DNA of 64,000 bases, taken from Halorientalis persicus (GTDB lineage: Archaea; Halobacteriota; Halobacteria; Halobacteriales; Haloarculaceae). The stretch spans positions 1 through 64,000 of the forward strand of contig NZ_FOCX01000005.1 in assembly GCF_900110215.1 (NCBI RefSeq). Reading direction: 5' to 3'. The notes under the pieces are model-generated. The model did not search any database. It saw only the letters and a program-made list of their open reading frames with translations, and was not told the origin of the DNA. The position numbers were made by a program, and so were the translations under genes. Of the stretch, positions 24,291 to 33,045 are shown one piece after another (the stretch's first letter is position 1; each line of letters opens with the position of its first letter).

Positions 24291-25601
24291 GTGACGGCGA
24301 ACCATACGGAGCGAGCGGTCATCGCCAAGCGCGTGGACTCGGGAACGGCCGACACGAGTGAGATTCGGGACCTGGCCCGGGCGGCCGGGTACGAGGTCGT
24401 GGGTGAAGTCACCCAGACTCGAACCGAGGACCCCGCGATGCACGTCGGGGAGGGGAAAGCCGAGACCATCGCGACGACGGCGGTCCGCGAGGACGCGACG
24501 GTCGTCATCTTCGACAACCAGCTTGGCCCCTACCAGACGTACAACCTCGGCAACGTCCTCCCCGAGGACACGCGGGTGATCGATCGGTTCCGCCTCATCC
24601 TCGAGATCTTCGGCCAGCGGGCACAGACCCGGAAGGCACAGCTCCAGGTCGAACTCGCGGAGTTGCGGTACGAACTGCCCCGCGCCGAGGCCAAGGCCAG
24701 CCTCGCCAAACGCGAGGAACGGCCCGGGTTCATGGGGCTGGGCGAGTACGACGAGAGCCGGGAACGGGACATCAAGGCCCGCATCTCTCGCATCCGGGAC
24801 GAACTCGAAGATATCGAGCAGACCGAGCAACACCGGCGCGAACAGCGCCGCGAGTCCGGCTTCGACCTCGTGGCGATGGCGGGCTACACCAACGCCGGCA
24901 AATCGACCCTGTTGCGTCGGCTGGCCGAGGACCTCGACATCGACGAGAACGAGGAGTTGCATCCCGACCTCGACACGACCGCCGAGAGCGAGGACCGTCT
25001 GTTCACGACGCTTGGCACCACCACCCGGAAAGCCGAGATGGATCGCCGGGACGTGCTGGTGACCGACACGGTGGGGTTCATCACGGACCTCCCTCACTGG
25101 CTGGTCGAGTCGTTCAAGTCGACGCTCGATGCGGTCTACCGCGCGGATCTGGTGTTGCTCGTGGTCGACGTGAGCGAACCCATCGAGGAGATGCGCGAGA
25201 AACTCGTCACCTGCCACGACACGCTCTCGGAGCGTAACCAGGCACCCATCGTCACGGTCCTGAACAAGATCGATCGGGTGGACGACGAGGAACTCGAACG
25301 CAAACGGGAGGCGCTGTCGGCGCTGGCTCCGAATCCGGTGGCGATCAGCGCGAAGGAGGGCGCAAACGTCGACGCTCTCAGGGATCGCATCGACCGCGAA
25401 CTCCCGCCGTTCGAGCGCGAACGCCTCGTGATGCCGATGACCGACGACACTATGAGCGTGGTCTCGTGGATCCACAATCACGCCCACGTCGACGAGGTCG
25501 ACTACGGCGAACAGGTGATAATCGAGTTCGAGGCCCGGCCGAAGGTCGTCGAGCAGTCACGGGCCAAGGCGGGCGACCTCGTGGCCGCCGAGTCGGCCTA
25601 G
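24291..25601 (+). CDS. hflX: HflX-family GTPase
   Basis: HflX is a ribosome-associated GTPase that can split stalled 70S-type ribosomes. The 436-residue protein has the N-terminal HflX domain with VIFDNQLGPYQTYNLG, the coiled-coil linker AQTRKAQLQVELAELRYELPR, and a G domain with G1 AGYTNAGKSTL, G3 DTVGF and G4 NKID. A C-terminal RNA-binding-like domain (TDDTMSVVSWIHNHA) follows. The GTG start is backed by TATA spacing. Its stop shares CTAG with the convergent small membrane-protein gene. Confidence 0.94.
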   Translation: MTANHTERAVIAKRVDSGTADTSEIRDLARAAGYEVVGEVTQTRTEDPAMHVGEGKAETIATTAVREDATVVIFDNQLGPYQTYNLGNVLPEDTRVIDRFRLILEIFGQRAQTRKAQLQVELAELRYELPRAEAKASLAKREERPGFMGLGEYDESRERDIKARISRIRDELEDIEQTEQHRREQRRESGFDLVAMAGYTNAGKSTLLRRLAEDLDIDENEELHPDLDTTAESEDRLFTTLGTTTRKAEMDRRDVLVTDTVGFITDLPHWLVESFKSTLDAVYRADLVLLVVDVSEPIEEMREKLVTCHDTLSERNQAPIVTVLNKIDRVDDEELERKREALSALAPNPVAISAKEGANVDALRDRIDRELPPFERERLVMPMTDDTMSVVSWIHNHAHVDEVDYGEQVIIEFEARPKVVEQSRAKAGDLVAAESA

Positions 25602-25834
25602 AGGTACAGCGTCGCACCGAATCCGAGACCGATCAGTGCCACGACCGCGCCGAGACCGCGAACCACCCAGAGCCACTTGTCCTCGAACGTCCCGTCCTCG
25701 CCGTACTCGCCGCCGGTGCGGTCGGGTCGGCGACGGCCGGCGGTCCACGACCGGATGAACGCCTGTGGGAAGGCGACGAGTACGAGTCCGAAGCCGACGC
25801 CGAGGACGGCCGCGATGAGCTCGCGGGCGACCAT
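25598..25834 (-). CDS. Small two-helix membrane protein
   Basis: A 78-residue protein with two hydrophobic helices (LIAAVLGVGFGLVLVAFPQAF and WVVRGLGAVVALIGLGFGATLYL) separated by a charged loop. No family is recognised. Its ATG overlaps the TGA of htpX, so it is cotranslated with that membrane protease and may be an accessory subunit; this is inference from context only. Confidence 0.75.
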   Translation of the reverse strand: MVARELIAAVLGVGFGLVLVAFPQAFIRSWTAGRRRPDRTGGEYGEDGTFEDKWLWVVRGLGAVVALIGLGFGATLYL

Positions 25835-26652
25835 CAGTAGCTGCGGAGGCGTTCGATACGCTTCTCGGTGGATGGGTGGGTCGACAGCAGGCTGGTGTCG
25901 CTCCCGAAGATACAGAGCGCGTTGACCTCCTTGGCTTCGGGGGTCGGCTCGGCCCGACTGGCGTTCGACGAGATTTTCTCCAGCGCACGGGCGAGCGGGT
26001 CACCACGACCGAGAACCTCTGCGGCGTCGCGGTCGGCGACGAACTCGCGGTGTCGGGAGACGGCGAACACGAAGACCATCACCAGCATCTGTGCGATGTT
26101 ACTCACGATCATGCCGATGAAGATGTCCACGAGTTCGTTGTCACCCGACATGAGCACCGCGAAGTACGCGGCGAAGCCGATGATGGAGGCGATCCCCTGC
26201 CCCAGTTGCATGATGATCGAGTCACGGTTCTGAAGGTGGGCCAGTTCGTGGGCGACGACGCCCTCGACCTCGTCCTGTTCGAGCACGCCGAGCAGTTCAC
26301 GGGAGACCGCGACGGTCCCGTTCCCCCGGCGACCCAGCGCGAAGGCGTTGGGGACGCCCATCTCGACGAGGTAGAGATCGGGCTTTTCGATCCCCATGTC
26401 TCGACTGGTCTGCTCGACGAAGCGGTGGAGTTCCCGGAACTGGTCCTCGGGCAGTTCCTGCCCCTTCAGCGACCGGAGCGTGAACCACTTGCTGATCTTG
26501 TACTGGGCGAAGACGAAGACGACGCTCAGCCCGATCAGTAGCGGTATCGGTACCTGGAATGTCAGGTAAAAGAACGATATCGCGATGGTGTAGAAGGCGA
26601 ACAGGATCGAGCCGACGATCGCCATTCGCACCTTGAGTCCTAGGTTGCGCAT
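25834..26652 (-). CDS. htpX: HtpX-type M48 membrane metalloprotease
   Basis: HtpX cleaves misfolded membrane proteins from the cytoplasmic side. The 272-residue protein has two N-terminal helices, then the zinc motif VVAHELAHL (HExxH) after the helix of GVLEQDEV, two further helices, and the third zinc ligand in SRHREFVADRDAA. The C-terminal STHPSTEKRIERL is the family end motif. A GTTCGCGAAC palindrome (26673-26682) touches the TATA-like ACATAAG upstream, possibly an operator for stress control. Confidence 0.94.
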   Translation of the reverse strand: MRNLGLKVRMAIVGSILFAFYTIAISFFYLTFQVPIPLLIGLSVVFVFAQYKISKWFTLRSLKGQELPEDQFRELHRFVEQTSRDMGIEKPDLYLVEMGVPNAFALGRRGNGTVAVSRELLGVLEQDEVEGVVAHELAHLQNRDSIIMQLGQGIASIIGFAAYFAVLMSGDNELVDIFIGMIVSNIAQMLVMVFVFAVSRHREFVADRDAAEVLGRGDPLARALEKISSNASRAEPTPEAKEVNALCIFGSDTSLLSTHPSTEKRIERLRSY

Positions 26653-26672
26653 TGCTGTGCTGATAGTTCGTC

Positions 26673-26682
26673 GTTCGCGAAC
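26673..26682 (-). promoter_or_regulatory. Palindrome at the htpX promoter
   Basis: GTTCGCGAAC is a perfect ten-base palindrome directly next to the TATA-like ACATAAG, about 20-30 nt before the htpX ATG. Confidence 0.4.
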
Positions 26683-26767
26683 TTATGTTTCGTGGTCGGG
26701 GAGGGAACCACAAAGTACTCCAAGGCCCAGAACGGGGTCGAGCGGCTGGCTACCGGTTCGGCCGCCG

Positions 26768-27322
26768 CTACAGCTCTTGCTTTCGCTTCTCCACCACTCG
26801 CACGTCCCGGATCGCCGTGTCGGGGTACTGCCCGTCGTCGTCTTTTTCCGCCGCTTTGACCATGTCCCAGACGACGTTCAGGCCCGTCGTCACGCCCTCC
26901 AGGGCCTCCATCTCACAGCCCGTCTTGCCAGTGGTCTCGACCGCGACGGTCGCGATCACCCGCTCCTCGCGCACGTCGAACTCGCAGTCGACGTTCGTGA
27001 TCGGGATCTGGTGACACATCGGGATCGTCTCCCAGGTGTGTTTGACCGCCTGAATCGCGCCGATCCGAGCCGTCGCAAGCACGTCGCCCTTCTCGACCTG
27101 ATCGTCCCGGATCGACTCGATCGTCGAGGGCTGGAGCCCGATTTCCCCGCGAGCGACCGCCCGGCGCTCCGTGTCGGGTTTGTCGCTCACGTCGACCATC
27201 TGCACGTCGCCCTCGTCGTCCGTGTGGGTCAACTCCTCGCTGCCCTCCACAGCGGTTGCCCCGACTTCGTCGAGGGGGTCCTCGTCGTCTGCTACGTCAC
27301 GGTCTCCGGTCTCGTCACTCAT
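26768..27322 (-). CDS. moaC: Cyclic pyranopterin monophosphate synthase
   Basis: MoaC completes formation of cyclic pyranopterin monophosphate, the first stable intermediate of molybdenum cofactor synthesis. After a 40-residue acidic leader the core begins VQMVDVSDKPDTERRAVA. The active-site segments IPMCHQIPI and TGKTGCEMEALEGV, with the catalytic Lys and Asp region KAAEKD, are all present. Total length is 184 residues. It overlaps the NAD(P)HX repair gene by eight bases, so the two are cotranscribed although their pathways differ. Confidence 0.95.
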   Translation of the reverse strand: MSDETGDRDVADDEDPLDEVGATAVEGSEELTHTDDEGDVQMVDVSDKPDTERRAVARGEIGLQPSTIESIRDDQVEKGDVLATARIGAIQAVKHTWETIPMCHQIPITNVDCEFDVREERVIATVAVETTGKTGCEMEALEGVTTGLNVVWDMVKAAEKDDDGQYPDTAIRDVRVVEKRKQEL

Positions 27323-28754
27323 CGGTCTCACCCCACAGCGCCGTCGGTAGCGCGTCCACGAGGTCTGGCGCGACCAGCCCGTGGCCGTACTCCTCGACCG
27401 CGAGGTCGCCGGCCCGACCGTTAGCGTAGGCGGCGATAGCGCCGGCGTGGATCGGCTCTTGCGTGGCCAGCAGTGCGCTCGATGCGCCCGCGAGCACGTC
27501 GCCGGTGCCGCCGACGGTCATGCCGGGATTGCCCGTCCGGTTGACGCGAGTCGTCTCGCCGTCGCTGATCACGTCGTAGGCACCTTTGACGAGAAGCGTC
27601 TGGTCGAGGTCGGCGGCGAAGGACTCGACCAGAGCGGTGCGCGTCTCCCAGTCGGCGTCGGTCTCGCCGCCCATCGTCCGAAGCTCGCCTTGGTGGGGCG
27701 TACAGAGCAGGGTCGCGTCGGTGTCGACCTCGGGGACGACCTGCAGGGCGTCGGCGTCGATCACGGCCCGCCCGTCGAACTCGGCGAGGAACTCCCCGAC
27801 GGCTTCGAGCGTCCCTTTCGCGTTTCCGAGGCCGGGACCGATCACGATCACGTCGTGTTCGACGGCCCGATCCAGCAACTGGTCGACGTGGCCCGGTTCG
27901 AGCAGGTCACCCGTGAACGGCCGGACGATGATGCCTTCGGAGAAACTCTGGACCTCGCGAGCGACCGAGGAGGGACAGGCCACCCGCACGAGGTCGGCCC
28001 CGGCCCGGAACGCGGCCTGCGCGGTGAGGGCCGGCGCGCCGGTGTAGGGGCCCCCGCCGATCACCAGCACTTCGCCGTGGTCGCCCTTGTGGCTCTGTGG
28101 GTCCCGGGAGAGCCGGCGCAGATCGCCGCGTTCGACGAACCGTTCGGCCGCCTCCGGGATGCCGATGTCCGCGACGGTCACCTCGGCGTCTATCTCGGCC
28201 AGGCCGGGCTTGTCGTCGTGGAAGGTGACGACGTGATCGGCGTCGACAGCCGCCCCCGCGGCCTCGCCGGTGTCGGCGTCGATCCCCGAGGGGACGTCGA
28301 CGGCGACGACCGTGGCATCGGTCTCGCCGATGCGCTCGGCCGCCGTCGCTTCCGGTTCCCGGAGCGCGCCAGTGACGCCGGTGCCCAACATCGCGTCGAT
28401 CACAACGTCCGGGTCGCCGAGATCGAGGTCGGTCGAGTCACGGACCTCGCGGGCGTCGACCGCGGCGCGCTGGAGTGCGTCCCAGTTCTCCCGGGCGATG
28501 TCGGTCGTGATGGTCTCGGCGCGACCCAGCAGGTGGACGGTCACGTCGTAGGCTTTCAGAAAGCGAGCCGTGACGAAGGCGTCGCCGCCGTTGTTCCCCC
28601 GACCCGCGACGACGGCGACTTCCCTGCCGGACTCGGCCACATCGCGGACGACCCGAGCGACGGCGTTGCCGCTCGACTCCATCAGCTGTTTCCGGGGAAC
28701 GCCCAGCGCCGCGGCGTTCTCGTCGAGGACGGCCTGGTCTTCGACGCCCATCAT
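27315..28754 (-). CDS. nnr: Bifunctional NAD(P)HX epimerase/dehydratase
   Basis: Repairs hydrated NADH and NADPH. The N-terminal epimerase (YjeF_N, about residues 1-215) shows AVVAGRGNNGGDAFVTARFL and DAMLGTGVTG. The C-terminal ADP- or ATP-dependent dehydratase (about 230-479) shows HKGDHGEVLVIGGG, GPGLGNAKG, LCTPHQGELRTM and GNPGMTVGGTGDVLAG. The 479-residue length is right for the fused enzyme. The ATG at 28754 overlaps the acylphosphatase stop; an upstream extension of the frame runs through that gene and was discarded. Confidence 0.94.
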   Translation of the reverse strand: MMGVEDQAVLDENAAALGVPRKQLMESSGNAVARVVRDVAESGREVAVVAGRGNNGGDAFVTARFLKAYDVTVHLLGRAETITTDIARENWDALQRAAVDAREVRDSTDLDLGDPDVVIDAMLGTGVTGALREPEATAAERIGETDATVVAVDVPSGIDADTGEAAGAAVDADHVVTFHDDKPGLAEIDAEVTVADIGIPEAAERFVERGDLRRLSRDPQSHKGDHGEVLVIGGGPYTGAPALTAQAAFRAGADLVRVACPSSVAREVQSFSEGIIVRPFTGDLLEPGHVDQLLDRAVEHDVIVIGPGLGNAKGTLEAVGEFLAEFDGRAVIDADALQVVPEVDTDATLLCTPHQGELRTMGGETDADWETRTALVESFAADLDQTLLVKGAYDVISDGETTRVNRTGNPGMTVGGTGDVLAGASSALLATQEPIHAGAIAAYANGRAGDLAVEEYGHGLVAPDLVDALPTALWGETDE

Positions 28755-29032
28755 CACCACTTCACCTCGAAGCCGTCCAGGCCCTCCGGGTCCCCGTACT
28801 CGACTGCTACGTCGTCGACCCGCGCTCGGGGACTCCCGTCGTGACACCACTCGACCATCGCATCCACGTCCCCCTCCGGGCCCTCGAAGACGGCCTCGAC
28901 GCGGCCGTCGTCCAGGTTGCGGACCCAGCCGTCGAGGCCCGTTTCGCGGGCGGTGTCGCGTGTGTTCGCCCGGTAGTAGACCCCCTGTACTTTCCCGGTG
29001 ACGTGGACGTGTGCGCGGACGCGTTCGCTCAT
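28754..29032 (-). CDS. acyP: Acylphosphatase
   Basis: Hydrolyses carboxyl-phosphate bonds such as that of 1,3-bisphosphoglycerate. The 92-residue protein has the first signature VTGKVQGVYYRANT, containing the phosphate-binding loop and catalytic arginine, and the second GWVRNLDDGRVEAVFEG with the catalytic asparagine. It overlaps the repair enzyme gene by ATGA, grouping two metabolite-repair functions. Confidence 0.95.
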   Translation of the reverse strand: MSERVRAHVHVTGKVQGVYYRANTRDTARETGLDGWVRNLDDGRVEAVFEGPEGDVDAMVEWCHDGSPRARVDDVAVEYGDPEGLDGFEVKW

Positions 29033-29068
29033 AGCCAACCCTTCTCTCGCCGCCGACGAAAACCTTGG

Positions 29069-29977
29069 TCACTCGCCGCCGTTCCGGAGGTAGTGGAAGA
29101 CGTACGTCTGGACGTAACCGGCGTACTCGTCGCCGAAGGCCGCCCGAATCGCCCGCGAGGTCTCGGCGTAGGACCCCCGGTCGCAGTCGGGGTAGTACTC
29201 CTCGATGGTCGTCCGGATCCACGTGTCGAGAGGAACCGCTTCCAGGAAGTCGAGCGAGAACAGCAACACGCAGTCGGCCACCTTCTCGCCGACGCCGACG
29301 AACTGTGTGAGATACTCGCGAGCGTCCTCGTAGGGCAAGCGCCGTGCTTCAGCGGGGTGGGCCGTCCCCTCGGCGACCATCTCCGCGCTCCGCTGGACGT
29401 ATGGGGCGCGGTAACCCAGGCCTACCTCGCGGAGTTGGGCCTCCGTGGCCTCGGCTAGCGCTTCCGGCGTCGGATAGGCGCGGTACGTCTCGCCGTCGAA
29501 CTCGACTGGCACGCCGAACTCCCGACGGAGCGCCATCTGCATATCGTGGATGCGACCGACACGCATCTGCGCCGAGCAAATGAACGAGATCAGCGCGCCG
29601 AAGGGTGGGTCCCGAACCAGCCGCATCCCGCGATAGGTCTCGAAGGCCGCCCGGAGCAGTCGGTCCCCGGGCGTCGCCTCGCGGATGGCGTCGAGGTCGT
29701 CGTCGAGTCGGAGCAGGTCCCGGAGGTGAGGCTCGGCGTCGACGTGTGACTCCCACTCCAGCGCGCCGTCGGTCCCTCGGACCCGGAGGACGGCGGGCTC
29801 GCTCCGGTTGTCGGGTCGGATCGTGGTCCAGTACCAGGCGTCGCCGCCGTGTGCCCGATCGGCCTCGTAGGTGGTGCCGTCCTCGCGGGCCCACAGGTAC
29901 GACTGGCCGCTCTCGACGGTCGACTGGAGATCGACGCCACCAGCGAGCGTCGTCGCGTCGATTCGGCCGCGTTGCAT
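29069..29977 (-). CDS. ogg: 8-oxoguanine DNA glycosylase (Ogg1-like)
   Basis: Removes 8-oxoguanine from DNA in base-excision repair. The 302-residue protein has the N-terminal TBP-like domain, then the HhH-GPD fold: FICSAQMRVGRI, YRAPYV, and the diagnostic FVGVGEKVADCVLLFSLD with the catalytic lysine, followed by AVPLDTWI with the catalytic aspartate. These match Ogg1 better than AlkA. A longer frame upstream gives 24 unlikely residues; ATG 29977 gives MQRGRIDATTL. Confidence 0.9.
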   Translation of the reverse strand: MQRGRIDATTLAGGVDLQSTVESGQSYLWAREDGTTYEADRAHGGDAWYWTTIRPDNRSEPAVLRVRGTDGALEWESHVDAEPHLRDLLRLDDDLDAIREATPGDRLLRAAFETYRGMRLVRDPPFGALISFICSAQMRVGRIHDMQMALRREFGVPVEFDGETYRAYPTPEALAEATEAQLREVGLGYRAPYVQRSAEMVAEGTAHPAEARRLPYEDAREYLTQFVGVGEKVADCVLLFSLDFLEAVPLDTWIRTTIEEYYPDCDRGSYAETSRAIRAAFGDEYAGYVQTYVFHYLRNGGE

Positions 29978-30119
29978 CGTCGGTTGGAAGGGATCGGACC
30001 GGCTTGGGGGTTTCGAGTTCGATGTCGCCGACGGAGCGGGGGTGGCCACCGTGAGAAGGCACTGAATACCGCGTGAACGGACACCAATCTTCTTACCGTT
30101 GGACAGCTAACAGCAAATT

Positions 30120-30611
30120 ATGAACTGCAGAGTTGTCGTAGAGGCCGCAGTTCCGGTCTACGACGTCGAAACACCGGACGAGGCGGTCCGGATCGCCATC
30201 TCGAAAACCGGTGAGATGCTCAACCCCGATCTCAACTACGTCGAGATCAACATGGGACAGCGCTCCTGTCCCCACTGCGGCGAGGAACAGGAACCAGCCT
30301 TCATCGCCGCCGACGAGAGTCTGGTCGCGCTGGAACTGGAGATGACAGTCTTCAACGTAGAGCGCGAGGAGCACGCCGCACGGATCGCTCGCAAAGAGAT
30401 CGGGCAGCGCCTGGAGAACATCCCACTGGATGTCCTCGAGATCGAACCCATCGACGAGGAGACGGACGAAGACGATACCGAAGAGTCCGAGCCGGAGACG
30501 ACCGAGACCGAAACGACAGCGGACGAGATTACGTCGGACACGGACATCGGCGAGCGGGAGGGTGAGGACGGAAAAGTGTTACCGGAGTTCGAGGAGCTCA
30601 TCGACGAATAG
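30120..30611 (+). CDS. UPF0212 (DUF555) protein
   Basis: Conserved archaeal protein of unknown function. The 163-residue product has the family opening NCRVVVEAAVPVYDVETPDEAVR and a single zinc-type motif CPHCGEEQEPAF, then a helix-rich region. The last 45 residues are an acidic Thr/Glu tail specific to halophiles. A TATA-like CTTCTTACC lies about 28 nt upstream of the ATG. It is divergent from the Ogg gene. Confidence 0.88.
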   Translation: MNCRVVVEAAVPVYDVETPDEAVRIAISKTGEMLNPDLNYVEINMGQRSCPHCGEEQEPAFIAADESLVALELEMTVFNVEREEHAARIARKEIGQRLENIPLDVLEIEPIDEETDEDDTEESEPETTETETTADEITSDTDIGEREGEDGKVLPEFEELIDE

Positions 30612-30700
30612 CGCCGTTTTTCGGCGGATAAGGTTCTATCGGAGCTACGTCTGTAGCCGTCGCTCCGGGGCTGTGGGTATCGCGAGAACGGAGAGACAGC

Positions 30701-30937
30701 TCAGTCGGCGGCGGCTGGAACCTGCTCGGACTTCTCTTCGCCCATCTCGGAGACGATGCCCCCGGCCAGCGCGAAGACGGCGTCCTTGTGGTCGTCTTTC
30801 GACATATGGATCGAGGTCGGTCGAACGCTTACGCGCTCGTACTCGTCGTGTTCGACCTCGTTACCTGTCCGCTCTTCGTAGTGGTTCTGCACCTGTGCAA
30901 GCAGGCCGTGAAGATGGATGAGCTCCTGCTTTTTCAT
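30701..30937 (-). CDS. UPF0058 protein
   Basis: A 78-residue helical archaeal protein of unknown function. MKKQELIHLHGLLAQVQNHYEE is the family start, and PTSIHMSKDDHKDAVFALA the second conserved block; several histidines could bind metal. A start two codons earlier is possible. It converges with the UPF0212 gene. Confidence 0.88.
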   Translation of the reverse strand: MKKQELIHLHGLLAQVQNHYEERTGNEVEHDEYERVSVRPTSIHMSKDDHKDAVFALAGGIVSEMGEEKSEQVPAAAD

Positions 30938-31159
30938 GGTCACCCATGCGTTACAACTGAAGGGTTATAGTACTACTCTGAGGCCCGTTAACACACGGCC
31001 CTTGCGTAGCGCCGTCCATACACGGGTTTTCAAGTGATTCGCAACCGGCCCGAAACCGGCAACGAGTTGTTTACTCCCCGACGATCGGTGTATTTTCGGG
31101 GTGGCGGCTGGCGCGCGATCGGTTGAAAGGTTTTTGGCTCGCGCACGGCATGGTCCGAT

Positions 31160-31564
31160 ATGGACTACGAGGACCAACTCGACCGGGCGATGGAACAGAC
31201 TCCCGACATCGAGGGCAACAGCGACCGGTTCGACGTTCCCGAGCCGGAGGTCCGACAGGAGGGGAACATGACCGTCTACGAGAACTTCCAGGACACGACG
31301 TCACGCCTCGGGCGCGAGGACGATCACGTGATGAAGTTCCTCCAGGACGAACTCGGGACGAGCGGCCACATCGACGAGAGCGGGCGCGCGCGGCTGACGG
31401 GGGAGTTCCGCCAGAGTCGTATCCAGGATGCGCTCGACGAGTACGTCGACGAGTTCGTCCTCTGTTCGGAGTGTGGACTGCCCGATACGAAACTCGAACG
31501 GGAGCGCGGGGCGCTGGTACTGCGGTGTGAGGCCTGCGGTGCGATCTCCTCGACGAGCGGCTAA
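31160..31564 (+). CDS. Translation initiation factor aIF2 beta subunit
   Basis: The beta subunit of the heterotrimeric factor that brings initiator Met-tRNA to the ribosome. The 134-residue protein has the short N-terminal helix, the aIF2B/eIF5 domain with GNMTVYENFQD and DHVMKFLQDELGTSGHID, GRARLTGEF, and the C-terminal zinc ribbon CSECG...CEACGA. Length fits haloarchaeal members. Its stop shares CTAA with the convergent small zinc gene. Confidence 0.93.
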   Translation: MDYEDQLDRAMEQTPDIEGNSDRFDVPEPEVRQEGNMTVYENFQDTTSRLGREDDHVMKFLQDELGTSGHIDESGRARLTGEFRQSRIQDALDEYVDEFVLCSECGLPDTKLERERGALVLRCEACGAISSTSG

Positions 31565-31740
31565 CTCAGCGTCTTCAGCGTCTCCAGATCGTGTTCAGTT
31601 CGGGTGAACTCCGCCAGCCGCCGGCTCGCGTGGCAGTTCGGGCAGTGAAACGTCCGCTTGTGTGAGGGCAGATCGGTGGGCGAGGACTCCCACCCCTTCT
31701 TGCACTCCGGGCAGAGCAACCGGACGTAGGTCTCGGTCAT
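31561..31740 (-). CDS. Small haloarchaeal zinc-ribbon protein
   Basis: A 59-residue protein with two zinc pairs, CPEC and CPNC, 25-30 residues apart, and a charged C-terminal helix. It resembles a conserved haloarchaeal family of small zinc proteins with unknown role. An in-frame start ten codons earlier is possible, but MTETYVRLLCPEC is the normal N-terminus. Confidence 0.82.
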   Translation of the reverse strand: MTETYVRLLCPECKKGWESSPTDLPSHKRTFHCPNCHASRRLAEFTRTEHDLETLKTLS

Positions 31741-31823
31741 GTGTGCCCTGTTGACAAGCGGCAGAGTCAAAAAGGTTGTCGCTGGTTCGCCTGTCGTGTC
31801 CGGCTCAGGACCGCATCGGCCGT

Positions 31824-32804
31824 TCAGGCCGCCGTCAGGTCGTGTTCCGCTTCCAGGAGCTCCTTGTACCGGTTGCGGATAGTGACCTCGGAGATGCTCG
31901 CGACCTCCGAGACCTCCGACTGGGTGACCTTCTCGTTGGTGAGCAGCGAGGCGGCGTAGACGGCGGCGGCCGCCAGTCCGACCGGGGACTTGCCCGAGAG
32001 CAGGCCGCTCTCGCGGGCGCTGTCGAGCAGTTCCCGGGCGCGGCGCTCGGTCTCGTCCGAGAGGTCCAGGTCCGAGGCGAAGCGGGGGACGTAGCTCTCG
32101 GGGTCGGCCGGCTGGATTTCGAGGTTCAGCTCGCGGACGATGTACCGATACGTCCGTGTCATCTCCATCTCACCGACGCGGGAGACCGTGATCATCTCGT
32201 CGATGCTCCGGGGCGTGTTCGCCTGGCGGGCCGCGGCGTACAGCGCCGCGGTGGCGACGCCCTCGATGGACCGTCCGGGGAGGAGATCCTCGTCGAGCGC
32301 GCGGCGGTAGATGACACTGGCGGTCTCGCGGACGTTTTTCGGCAGGCCCAGCGCGGAGGCCATGCGGTCGATCTCGCCCAGCGCCTGCTTGAGGTTGCGC
32401 TCCTTGGAGTCACGGGTCCGGAACCGCTCGTTCCAGGTCCGCAAGCGCTGCATCTTCTCTCGCTGACTCGAGGACAGGGAGTTTCCGTAGGCGTCCTTGT
32501 CCTGCCAGCCGATGTTGGTCGAGAGCCCCTTGTCGTGCATCATGTTGGTGGTCGGGGCACCGACCCGGCTCTTCTCGTCGCGTTCGCTGGCGTCGAAGGC
32601 GCGCCACTCGGGGCCGCGGTCGATCTCGTCTTCCTCGACGACCAGTCCGCAGTCTCCACAGACCGTCTCGCCGTGTTCCGTGTCGGTCACCAGCTTCCCG
32701 CCACACTCCGGGCAGGTCGTGGTCGATTCCGTCTCGCTCGTCTCCTCCGTGATCTCCTGTTCTGTGCGTTCGTTCGATATCGTCCGGGTTGTGGTGTCGC
32801 TCAT
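31824..32804 (-). CDS. tfb: Transcription initiation factor IIB (TFB)
   Basis: TFB binds the TBP-promoter complex and recruits RNA polymerase. The 326-residue protein has an acidic N-terminus, a zinc ribbon (CPECGGKL...CGDCGLV), the B-finger region [20 protein letters not shown], and two cyclin-like repeats with the recognition helix [16 protein letters not shown] at the C-terminus. One of two TFBs in this window; haloarchaea carry several that partition gene regulation. Two TATA-like elements lie upstream, the farther one implying a leader of roughly 55-60 nt. Confidence 0.95.
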   Translation of the reverse strand: MSDTTTRTISNERTEQEITEETSETESTTTCPECGGKLVTDTEHGETVCGDCGLVVEEDEIDRGPEWRAFDASERDEKSRVGAPTTNMMHDKGLSTNIGWQDKDAYGNSLSSSQREKMQRLRTWNERFRTRDSKERNLKQALGEIDRMASALGLPKNVRETASVIYRRALDEDLLPGRSIEGVATAALYAAARQANTPRSIDEMITVSRVGEMEMTRTYRYIVRELNLEIQPADPESYVPRFASDLDLSDETERRARELLDSARESGLLSGKSPVGLAAAAVYAASLLTNEKVTQSEVSEVASISEVTIRNRYKELLEAEHDLTAA

Positions 32805-32885
32805 GGGGGGTTGTCATGGGTTGCCGGCGGCGAAAGCCATAAGAAATTGCCGGCGACTTCCTAACTATCAGTAAGTGCGAAAAGC

Positions 32886-32893
32886 ATATAAAC
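32886..32893 (-). promoter_or_regulatory. TATA box upstream of the first TFB gene
   Basis: On the minus strand TTTATATG is the best TATA match, 82-89 nt before the ATG at 32804. A weaker CTTATGG near 32837-32844 is closer (about 37 nt). GCCGGC repeats at 32823-32828 and near 32849-32854 could form a stem in the leader. Confidence 0.45.
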
Positions 32894-33045
32894 GTTTCGC
32901 TGGTCCGCGCGTCATACACGGCCTGTGTGCGGTTCGTTGTCGTGGCGCAGTCGGACGATTTCACCCGGCTTACGGTCACAATCCGGAACGACCGGCGAGT
33001 TCGCCGGGGTCGGGCCAGCGGGGAACGGGGCGGGGTCGGCGTCGG

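Noticed and set aside
27315-29222. 635-residue version of the NAD(P)HX repair enzyme
   Set aside because: The extra N-terminal 156 residues run through the acylphosphatase gene in another frame; the YjeF domain starts at ATG 28754.
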